The position numbers and the translations under genes are program-made. A DNA stretch of 12,784 nt from an uncultured Rikenellaceae bacterium (lineage in GTDB: Bacteria > Bacteroidota > Bacteroidia > Bacteroidales > Rikenellaceae), in the NCBI GenBank assembly GCA_947074135.1, contig CAMTOL010000038.1:1-12784 (forward strand), read 5' to 3'. Shown here piece after piece: positions 1 through 4,668 of the stretch (positions are counted from its first letter, which is position 1; the number at the start of each line of letters is the position of its first letter). The notes below the pieces were generated by a model. It saw nothing but the letters and a program-made list of their open reading frames with translations, was not told where the DNA came from and did no database searches.

Positions 1-44
1 AAACGATACAATTAAAGCAAAAAAATAATAACAGATTTCAGAAT

Positions 45-998
45 ATGAAAAAGTACGAAGTTACAGGTCAAAAAGACACCCGTTCGGGTTTTGGCGATGG
101 TCTTTACGAAGCAGCCATTAAAGATGGGCGCATTGTCGGAATGTGCGCCGATTTGATAGGTTCAATTAAGTATGAAAAATTTATCGAGGCGTTCCCGGAG
201 CGTTTCTTGCAAGCTGGTATTGCTGAGGCTAATATGGTATCGGCAGCGGCAGGTATGGCTATTGCTGGCAAGGTTCCTTTTATTGGTACTTTTGCTGCAT
301 TTGCGTCGGGTAGGGTTTACGACCAACTTCGTCAATCGGTAGCCTATAGCAATACTAATGTTAAGATTGCCGCCTCTCACGCAGGCATCACCCTAGGTGA
401 AGATGGTGCTACTCACCAGATTATGGAGGACTTAGGTCTGATGAAGATGTTGCCAAACTTTGTAGTTATCAACCCTTGCGACTATAACCAGACTAAAGCG
501 GCAACAATTGCTGCTGCTAAGTATGAAGGTCCAGTATATCTACGTTTTGGACGTCCAGTTGAGCCTATTTTCACTGCCCAAGACGAGGTGTTCGAGATTG
601 GCAAGGCAGTTCAGTGGAACGAAGGAAAAGATGTGACAGTTATTGCTACTGGTCATATGTTGTGGCGTGCCATTAAGGCAACCGAGGAGTTGGAGGCAGA
701 GGGTGTGTCGGTTGATTTGATTAACATTCACACAATTAAACCACTTGACGGCGAGGCGATTCTTAACAGTGTTCGCAAGACTGGTTGTGTGGTTGTTGCC
801 GAAGAGCATCTCTATAATGGTGGTTTGGGCGATAGCGTGGCGCAACTTCTGGCTCGCAATCATCCTGCTCCAGTTGAGTATGTTGGTGTTGACGATAAGT
901 TTGGTCAAAGCGGCACTCCAAACGATTTGATGGAGCACTATGGATTGACATCTGCTGCTGTTAAAGAGGCAGTTAAGAGGGTAATTACCCGCAAATAA
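45..998 (+). CDS. Transketolase, C-terminal subunit (split transketolase)
   Basis: This 317-residue protein matches the pyrimidine-binding plus C-terminal domains of transketolase, which transfers two-carbon ketol units between sugar phosphates in the non-oxidative pentose phosphate pathway using thiamine diphosphate. The signature GIAEANM (residues 58-64) holds the conserved glutamate E61 that activates the cofactor. It is followed by the conserved stretch HAGITLGEDGATHQ (112-125) and a C-terminal domain from about residue 185 to 310. The N-terminal cofactor/phosphate-binding half is absent, so this is the separately encoded C-terminal section. In split systems the partner gene normally lies directly upstream, which would be off the left edge. 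The ATG follows an A/T-rich leader without a Shine-Dalgarno sequence, as is normal in Bacteroidota. A DXS-like or acetoin dehydrogenase E1-beta relative is less likely given the length and motif set. Confidence 0.93.
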   Translation: MKKYEVTGQKDTRSGFGDGLYEAAIKDGRIVGMCADLIGSIKYEKFIEAFPERFLQAGIAEANMVSAAAGMAIAGKVPFIGTFAAFASGRVYDQLRQSVAYSNTNVKIAASHAGITLGEDGATHQIMEDLGLMKMLPNFVVINPCDYNQTKAATIAAAKYEGPVYLRFGRPVEPIFTAQDEVFEIGKAVQWNEGKDVTVIATGHMLWRAIKATEELEAEGVSVDLINIHTIKPLDGEAILNSVRKTGCVVVAEEHLYNGGLGDSVAQLLARNHPAPVEYVGVDDKFGQSGTPNDLMEHYGLTSAAVKEAVKRVITRK

Positions 999-1034
999 TT
1001 AGTTTAATTAATAATTGAAGCTGATTTGAGTTCT

Positions 1035-1096
1035 ACTTTCTCTTTTTGAGAAAAGTTGCGATGGTAAGTGGTGTTCGAACTGTTAATTTTACAGTT
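1035..1096 (+). promoter_or_regulatory. Leader with two short inverted repeats upstream of the ECF sigma gene
   Basis: The gap between the transketolase stop and the sigma-factor start holds two hairpin-capable sequences. ACTTTCTC (1035-1042) can pair with GAGAAAAGT (1048-1056) across a five-T loop with one bulged A. AACTGT (1078-1083) pairs with ACAGTT (1091-1096). Neither is followed by a T-run, so neither looks like an intrinsic terminator. They could be operator or leader structure for the sigma operon. I see no exact TAnnTTTG promoter element here, which would fit autoregulation by the ECF factor itself, but that is inference. Confidence 0.25.
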
Positions 1097-1114
1097 AATA
1101 ATTTAAAAGTGTAG

Positions 1115-1618
1115 ATGGTTTTCGAAGAGATAGTCGAGAAGTATAGTGAGAAGATATACTATGTTGTTAGGCGTATTGTGGTGAGTCACGATGATGCTGA
1201 TGATGTAGTACAGAACACTTTTATCAAGGTGTGGCAGAATTTCGACAATTTTAGGGGCGAGGCGGGAATTTATACCTGGATTTATCGCATAGCGGTTAAC
1301 GAGGCGTTGGGTTTTTTGCGTTCCAAACATTCGTCGCGCTATATTGGTGGTGAGGATTCTGAGCGTGAGTTGCGTAATCTTTATAGCAATGACCCCTATT
1401 TTGACGGTGATGCAGCGGAGAAGGCTTTTTGTATGGCGATAGAAACTCTACCTCCCAAGCAGCGAGCGGTCTTCAATATGCGTTATTTCGACGAGATGCC
1501 GTACAATGAAATGGCAGAGATAATGGAGACGTCTGAGGGTGCGTTGAAGGCATCTTATCATCACGCGCAAAAAAAAGTTCAGGATCAATTAAACCTTTTT
1601 ATGCAATCGGGCATCTAA
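1115..1618 (+). CDS. RNA polymerase ECF-type sigma factor (sigma-70 family)
   Basis: The 167-residue product has the two-domain layout of extracytoplasmic-function sigma factors. Region 2 spans about residues 5-72 and includes DADDVVQNTFIKVW (27-40), the helix used in -10 recognition and core binding. Region 4 spans about 105-158, with LPPKQRAVFNMRYFDEMPYNEMAEIM and a C-terminal recognition helix (EGALKASYHHAQKKV) for -35 binding. The linker lacks region 3, as expected for the ECF group. Length is typical. It starts a tight cassette with a single-TM protein 43 bp downstream and a secreted Spy-like protein after that, the usual arrangement for sigma/anti-sigma envelope-sensing modules in Bacteroidota. 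The promoter it recognises cannot be read from this window. Confidence 0.93.
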   Translation: MVFEEIVEKYSEKIYYVVRRIVVSHDDADDVVQNTFIKVWQNFDNFRGEAGIYTWIYRIAVNEALGFLRSKHSSRYIGGEDSERELRNLYSNDPYFDGDAAEKAFCMAIETLPPKQRAVFNMRYFDEMPYNEMAEIMETSEGALKASYHHAQKKVQDQLNLFMQSGI

Positions 1619-1661
1619 GAGTTGTAAGTGAAAAATAATAAAATCTCCACTGTTAGCGACA

Positions 1662-2141
1662 ATGAACAATAAAAATCCATACAGCGTACCAGAGGGCTAC
1701 TTTAAAGGTCTTCAGGAGTCGATATTAAGCAAGACTGTGCTTAGTAGAGAAAATTCTGTGCGTTCTGTCGATTTGCCTCCGATGGAGCATATTTTGGCAG
1801 AAGATGATACTGCGTCAGAGTTAGATATTAGACCTAGAGTTGATATTGGGGCATCAAAGCAGACTTCGTGGCGTTCGTTGGTTGGTTTTGCGGCAGGTTT
1901 TGCGGCAATGGTTGCATTGGCTTGGGGAGGTTTTTATTTTATGACTGGAGCTGCTTTGGAGCGTGAAGCACTGATGGCATCCGAGATAGATATTGAGAGT
2001 ATGACTCTTTATGGGGTTGATGAGATGCAGTTGCTTGACATTTTGAACGATGACGAGCATAACTACCTGTTGGCAGAGGCGGCGATGGATTATGTTAATT
2101 ATTTCGGAGGGGCTAGTTTTGAGGATCTTTTTGCAGAGTAG
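1662..2141 (+). CDS. Putative membrane-bound anti-sigma factor (VPEGYF-motif protein)
   Basis: This 159-residue protein has no catalytic motif I recognise. It has an N-terminal charged segment starting NPYSVPEGYFKGLQESIL (residues 5-22), one hydrophobic helix at about 72-95 preceded by Trp/Arg, and an acidic C-terminal tail rich in Asp/Glu (LLDILNDDEHNYLLAEAAMDY, then FEDLFAE). That plan, directly behind an ECF sigma gene, is what small Bacteroidota anti-sigma proteins look like: a cytoplasmic N-terminal part that would hold the sigma factor and a short periplasmic tail. The VPEGYF opening recurs, to my knowledge, in uncharacterised proteins of the phylum encoded next to ECF sigmas. The anti-sigma role is inferred from context and topology; no zinc-binding HxxxCxxC motif of the ZAS class is present. 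Confidence 0.65.
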   Translation: MNNKNPYSVPEGYFKGLQESILSKTVLSRENSVRSVDLPPMEHILAEDDTASELDIRPRVDIGASKQTSWRSLVGFAAGFAAMVALAWGGFYFMTGAALEREALMASEIDIESMTLYGVDEMQLLDILNDDEHNYLLAEAAMDYVNYFGGASFEDLFAE

Positions 2142-2195
2142 TAGTTCGTTTTAGCAAGGATTAAATTAAATAAAAAGTAAATTTAGCGTATAGTG

Positions 2196-2651
2196 ATGAA
2201 AAAGTTATTTGTTATAGTTATCGTTTCATTGTTTACTGTTGGAGCGATGGCGCATGGTAATGGTTCGGGCAAACAGGGCGATGATCGTCAGAGTCATCGT
2301 GAGCAGATAATTGCTATGAGAATCGGCTATTTTACCGAGCAGTTGTCTTTGACTCCTGAGCAAAGCGCTAAGTTTTGGCCTTTGTACAATGAGTTTTGGG
2401 CAAAGAAGCGCGAGCAGTTTTCGGCTAAACACAAGATTCAGAAGAAGATGCGTGAGGGAGTTGCTACGGAGGTGGATATTGATGAGATGTTCAGGATTGA
2501 TGCTAATCTTTTGGCTTTAGACAAGGAGTATGCTTCTAAACTTGTGGGTGTGATTTCTATGAATCAGGTGGGTAAGATGTTTGTAGCTGAGGAGGATTTC
2601 AAGAGTGTGTTGTTGCGCACGTATAATCGAGGTGGTGGTGGCGGCAAGTAG
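2196..2651 (+). CDS. Secreted Spy/CpxP-like (LTxxQ motif) periplasmic protein
   Basis: The product (151 aa from this start) begins with a signal peptide, MKKLFVIVIVSLFTVGAMA, with likely cleavage after the AMA at residues 17-19. The mature part is highly charged and predicted helical. It contains LSLTPEQSAKFWPLYNEF (50-67), a match to the LTxxQ motif of the Spy/CpxP family, periplasmic helical proteins that bind unfolded proteins or sense envelope stress. It ends in a glycine run (RGGGGGK). A GTG at 2193 in the same frame would add one Met, but the ATG at 2196 places the Lys-Lys of the signal peptide normally. Third gene of the sigma/anti-sigma cassette, it is a plausible effector or sensor of that regulon. 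Chaperone activity is inferred only from family resemblance. Confidence 0.75.
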   Translation: MKKLFVIVIVSLFTVGAMAHGNGSGKQGDDRQSHREQIIAMRIGYFTEQLSLTPEQSAKFWPLYNEFWAKKREQFSAKHKIQKKMREGVATEVDIDEMFRIDANLLALDKEYASKLVGVISMNQVGKMFVAEEDFKSVLLRTYNRGGGGGK

Positions 2652-2680
2652 CCGTAGATAGTTAATAGTTATGTAAAGCA

Positions 2681-2720
2681 AATGGAGGGCGCTATATGTA
2701 TAGTTGCTCTCCATTTTTTT
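2681..2720 (+). terminator. Intrinsic terminator of the sigma/anti-sigma/Spy-like operon
   Basis: AATGGAG (2681-2687) pairs with CTCCATT (2709-2715). The stem continues inward through GGCG/TGCT wobble pairs and CTATA/TATAG with a single bulge, giving a long hairpin directly followed by a run of seven Ts ending at 2720. It lies 30 bp after the Spy-like stop codon on the same strand and blocks read-through into the oppositely oriented tRNA locus. Confidence 0.88.
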
Positions 2721-2730
2721 AGTTCTTGAC

Positions 2731-2758
2731 AGCAGCAGCTGTGTTGTCACTGTGCCGA
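2731..2758 (-). pseudogene. Truncated 5' remnant of a tRNA-Gln-like sequence
   Basis: Read on the minus strand from 2758, this starts TCGGCACAGTG and contains ACACAGCTGCTGCTGTC. That corresponds to the 5' half of the middle tRNA-like copy (2814-2888). No 3' half, T-arm or terminator follows; instead the sequence runs into the terminator of the convergent protein operon. It appears to be the most distal and most eroded member of the array. Confidence 0.6.
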
Positions 2759-2775
2759 CAAACCTAGTTAGTCAT

Positions 2776-2812
2776 AAAAACAAAAGAGGCTGCCTTTAAA
2801 AGACCACCTCTT
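2776..2812 (-). terminator. Intrinsic terminator after the middle tRNA-like copy
   Basis: On the minus strand AAGAGG (2812-2807) pairs with CCTCTT (2789-2784), and an inner GTCTT/AAGGC stem extends the hairpin with one G-A mismatch and a TTA loop. The tract TTGTTTTT follows (2783-2776). It is base-for-base identical to the terminator of the intact tRNA-Gln at 2906-2942, so it was duplicated together with the gene. Confidence 0.8.
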
Positions 2813-2813
2813 G

Positions 2814-2888
2814 TTCGGCTATAAAGACTCTGGTCTTTGAACGACTGAACCCCAAGAAATAGCAGCAGCTGTGTTACCACAGTGCCGA
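2814..2888 (-). pseudogene. Degenerate or remodelled tRNA-Gln-derived copy
   Basis: Minus-strand sequence from 2888 to 2814 aligns with the intact tRNA-Gln. GGTAACACAGCTG, GGTTCAGTCGTTCAAAG and the AGTCTTT of the T-arm are shared, and the same terminator follows. It cannot be a working tRNA. The D-arm is shortened to CTGTG-GTAA-CACAG, the anticodon loop is replaced by a longer insert with no TTG anticodon, and the TTC of the T-loop is gone (AAAGAC-CAGA-GTCTTT). The acceptor stem is nevertheless still paired over five bases, TCGGC with GCCGA, although its bases differ from those of the parent (TGAGC/GCTCA). It is either a pseudogene or a structured RNA that has lost tRNA function. Confidence 0.75.
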
Positions 2889-2945
2889 CAAACCTAGTTA
2901 GTCATAAAAACAAAAGAGGCTGCCTTTAAAAGACCACCTCTTGTT
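2861..2945. repeat. 85-bp direct repeat, copy 2 (tRNA-Gln-derived unit)
   Basis: Second copy of the unit at 2731-2815. It links the 3' end of the intact tRNA-Gln, through its terminator and the TAGGTTTG-containing linker, to the 5' half of the middle tRNA-like copy. Both copies contain TAGGTTTG on the minus strand (2896-2889 here, 2766-2759 in copy 1), an exact match to the Bacteroidota -7 consensus. I see no -33 element at the usual distance. Confidence 0.93.
2906..2942 (-). terminator. Intrinsic terminator of tRNA-Gln
   Basis: The hairpin arms AAGAGG (2942-2937, minus strand) and CCTCTT (2919-2914), with an inner GTCTT/AAGGC stem, are followed by TTGTTTTT (2913-2906). The hairpin begins one base after the tRNA discriminator base, so termination leaves a very short 3' trailer. 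Confidence 0.85.
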
Positions 2946-3014
2946 GAGCTACAAAGACTCGAACTTTGAACGACTGAACCAAAATCAGCTGTGTTACCAT
3001 TACACCATAGCTCA
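2944..3014 (-). tRNA. tRNA-Gln (anticodon TTG)
   Basis: The 71-nt minus-strand sequence folds into a complete cloverleaf. The acceptor stem TGAGCTA/TAGCTCA is perfectly paired. Then come T8-G9, the D-arm GTGT/ACAC with loop AATGGTA, the anticodon stem GCTGA/TCAGT with loop TTTTGGT (anticodon TTG), a 4-nt variable loop CGTT, and the T-arm CAAAG/CTTTG with loop TTCGAGT. The discriminator base is A. The U1-A72 start is a glutamine identity feature also seen in E. coli. CCA is not encoded (ACA follows), so a CCA-adding enzyme must complete it. It has its own promoter and terminator and lies between the convergent Spy-like operon and the co-directional tnaA. Confidence 0.95.
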
Positions 3015-3035
3015 AAATATCCCTCTAAGGGACGG

Positions 3036-3066
3036 CAAATATAGATACTTTTTTGGATACTTCCAA
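3036..3066 (-). promoter_or_regulatory. Bacteroidota-type promoter of tRNA-Gln
   Basis: On the minus strand TATATTTG (3043-3036) is an exact match to the Bacteroidota -7 element TAnnTTTG. A TTG at 3066-3064, embedded in a TTTTTTGTTGG tract, lies 20 bp upstream, the expected distance for the -33 element. Transcription would start near 3029. The short leader contains TCCCT-TAG-AGGGA (3020-3032), which could form a small hairpin before the mature 5' end cut by RNase P. Confidence 0.7.
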
Positions 3067-3117
3067 CAAAAAATCGAAAAAAATATGAAAAAATGTTGTT
3101 TTACCCCCAAAAATTAG

Positions 3118-4494
3118 CTAAAGTTGTTCGAAACGTACTGTAAAGTGACGCATAATTGGCGCCTCGCGCACAATTTTGTAACCACGCACTATCTCATCCT
3201 TGCGCTCACAAACATTTGCTAATGCTGCCGCTATAACAGCAATATGGTTATCAGTATAAACCCTGCGAGGAATTGCCAAACGCAACAACTCCAACTTAGG
3301 ATAACGATTCTCACGAGTCACCGGATCGCGATCTGCAAGTACAGCTCCAATCTCAACACCACGAATACCAGCCTCCTTATAAAGCTCAATACCAAGTGTT
3401 TGTGCCGTAAATTCCTCGCGAGGTACGTTAGGCAACACCTTTAGGGCGTCAATAAAAATGGCGTGACCACCAGCAGGTCGCTGATATGGAATACCATAGT
3501 TGTCGAGCAGTTTACCGAGCAGTTCTACCTGACGGATTCGAGCATCGAGCTGCGCAAATTCGGTATTCTCGTCTAGTCCAACCGCTAGTGCTGCCATATC
3601 TCTGCCGCACATACCGCCATAGGTTAGGTAGCCCTCATACATAATGTTGAACGTCGATGCTTTTTCGTATAGCTCAGCACTTCGCATTGCGCAAAATCCA
3701 CCCATATTGACAGAACCATCTTTTTTTGCCGAAATTGTCATCATATCGGCGTATGAGAACATTTCACGAGTAATCTCTTTGATGGTTTTATCGGCATATC
3801 TTTGTTCGCGAGTCTTGATAAAGTAGGCATTTTCGGCAAAACGAGCTGAATCGAGCAACAACGGCACATCGTATTTCTTAGCCAATGCGCTCACATCTTT
3901 AATGTTTTGCATCGAAACAGGCTGTCCTCCTGCTGTATTATTGGTAATTGTGAGGCATATAAACGGAATTTGCTGTTTAGGATATTTTTGAAGCACCTCT
4001 TCAAGTTTTTTGCAATCCACCTCGCCTTTAAATGGCAGCTCTTTTTGGGTGTCAGCTGCTTCTTCAATCGTGCAATCGATGGCTACCGCTCTACGATACT
4101 CTATATGCCCCTTGGTGGTATCGAAGTGCGAATTACCAGGTATCACGTCACCCTCTTTGATTAAGGCCGAAAAAAGCACGTTTTCGGCAGCTCTGCCTTG
4201 GTGTGTTGGTAGCATATAGGGCATGTCGAACAGGCGTTCAACAATGCCTTTAAGCTCAAAGAACGAGCTTGCACCTGCGTAGCTCTCATCTCCCTGCATA
4301 ATTGCTCCCCATTGAGCTGCGCTCTGCGATCCTGTGCCACTGTCGGTCAATAGGTCAATCAAAACTTGGTCGCTGCGTAGGTTGAAAAGATTGTATCCAG
4401 CTTCAACTATCCAGCGTTCTCTCTCTTCTCTAGTCGATTGTGTAATTGGTTCGATAACCTTAATTTTGTAAGGTTCTGCATAAGGTAATTTCAT
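3118..4494 (-). CDS. tnaA: Tryptophanase (tryptophan indole-lyase)
   Basis: The 458-residue protein is a PLP-dependent beta-eliminating lyase that splits tryptophan into indole, pyruvate and ammonia. Visible landmarks are LIDLLTDSGTG (45-55), PTHQGRAAE (96-104) for cofactor phosphate and ring contacts, TNNTAGGQPVS (184-194), DSARFAENAYFIK (215-227) and SAKKDG (255-260), in which K258 aligns with the PLP-binding lysine. The nearest relative to exclude is tyrosine phenol-lyase. That enzyme carries an arginine in its 'MERG' motif, whereas this protein reads IRGVEIG, as tryptophanases do. Length is close to the 471 aa of the E. coli enzyme. No TnaC-like leader peptide is recognisable upstream, and no tryptophan permease is adjacent. 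The 172-bp gap to the upstream gene contains a terminator and a competing hairpin. Confidence 0.93.
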   Translation of the reverse strand: MKLPYAEPYKIKVIEPITQSTREERERWIVEAGYNLFNLRSDQVLIDLLTDSGTGSQSAAQWGAIMQGDESYAGASSFFELKGIVERLFDMPYMLPTHQGRAAENVLFSALIKEGDVIPGNSHFDTTKGHIEYRRAVAIDCTIEEAADTQKELPFKGEVDCKKLEEVLQKYPKQQIPFICLTITNNTAGGQPVSMQNIKDVSALAKKYDVPLLLDSARFAENAYFIKTREQRYADKTIKEITREMFSYADMMTISAKKDGSVNMGGFCAMRSAELYEKASTFNIMYEGYLTYGGMCGRDMAALAVGLDENTEFAQLDARIRQVELLGKLLDNYGIPYQRPAGGHAIFIDALKVLPNVPREEFTAQTLGIELYKEAGIRGVEIGAVLADRDPVTRENRYPKLELLRLAIPRRVYTDNHIAVIAAALANVCERKDEIVRGYKIVREAPIMRHFTVRFEQL

Positions 4495-4559
4495 ATTGTT
4501 TGGAATAATTATATTTTTTGTTTAACTTTTTAGTAATGTGCTGCGTAAAAATAGAAAGT

Positions 4560-4597
4560 GTTAGCTCGTTTATAAAAAATATACAAAAAGAGCTAAC
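4560..4597 (-). promoter_or_regulatory. Alternative hairpin competing with the terminator upstream of tnaA
   Basis: GAGCTAAC occurs on the minus strand at 4567-4560, in addition to the two arms of the terminator at 4589-4620. The 3' arm of that terminator (GTTAGCTC, minus 4597-4590) can pair either with the upstream GAGCTAAC (4619-4612), giving the terminator, or with this downstream GAGCTAAC, giving a 22-nt loop containing the U-tract. The two 8-bp pairings exclude each other. This is the geometry of an attenuation switch, but it could equally be a decayed duplicate of a terminator arm. Confidence 0.4.
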
Positions 4598-4620
4598 TCT
4601 ATCCTTGTGAAGTTAGCTCT
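4580..4620 (-). terminator. Intrinsic terminator between the NagB/PIG-L gene and tnaA
   Basis: AGAGCTAACT (minus 4620-4611) and AGTTAGCTCT (minus 4598-4589) form a perfect 10-bp stem with a 12-nt loop. It is followed by TTTT and G, then further T-rich sequence. It lies about 47 bp past the stop of the 647-aa gene on the same strand and should separate that transcript from tnaA. Confidence 0.75.
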
Positions 4621-4654
4621 AAAAAATTTAATTACCAAATTTTTTTTGATGACT

Positions 4655-4668
4655 AGTGACTAGTCACT
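4655..4668. repeat. Perfect 14-bp palindrome with ACTAGT core at the NagB/PIG-L stop codon
   Basis: AGTGACTAGTCACT is identical to its own reverse complement and overlaps the TAG stop (4669-4667, minus strand) of the fusion gene. A second ACTAGT lies next to it (4652-4657) within GACTAGTGACTAGTC. The related GTGACTAGTG occurs at 6635-6644, just upstream of the start codon of the same gene. The role is unknown. Confidence 0.6.

Larger units (their letters stand above)
2731..2815. repeat. 85-bp direct repeat, copy 1 (tRNA-Gln-derived unit)
   Basis: This copy matches 2861-2945 at 82 of 85 positions, the differences being at 2746, 2747 and 2751; the last 64 bases are identical. The two copies start 130 bp apart. 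On the minus strand the unit holds, in order, an intrinsic terminator, the linker containing TAGGTTTG, and the 5' half of a tRNA-Gln-like sequence. Similarity to copy 2's flank continues beyond 2815 into the tRNA-like region, so the true duplicated block is larger than 85 bp. Confidence 0.93.

Noticed and set aside
2193..2195. GTG as start codon of the Spy-like gene
   Set aside because: The ATG immediately downstream gives a standard MKK signal peptide, and the GTG adds only one residue.
2731..2945. Two long direct repeats that might suggest a CRISPR array or mobile-element ends
   Set aside because: Only two copies of 85 bp occur, with no regular short spacers, no inverted termini and no nearby cas or transposase gene. 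They are explained as duplicated tRNA-Gln terminator/linker units.
3015..3117. Intrinsic terminator for tnaA
   Set aside because: The stretch is T-rich on the minus strand but I find no stem of useful length before the tRNA promoter, so no terminator is called.
3118..4494. Tyrosine phenol-lyase as an alternative identity
   Set aside because: The arginine of the tyrosine phenol-lyase 'MERG' motif is replaced by Ile in VEIG, as in tryptophanases, and the rest of the protein follows the tryptophanase pattern.
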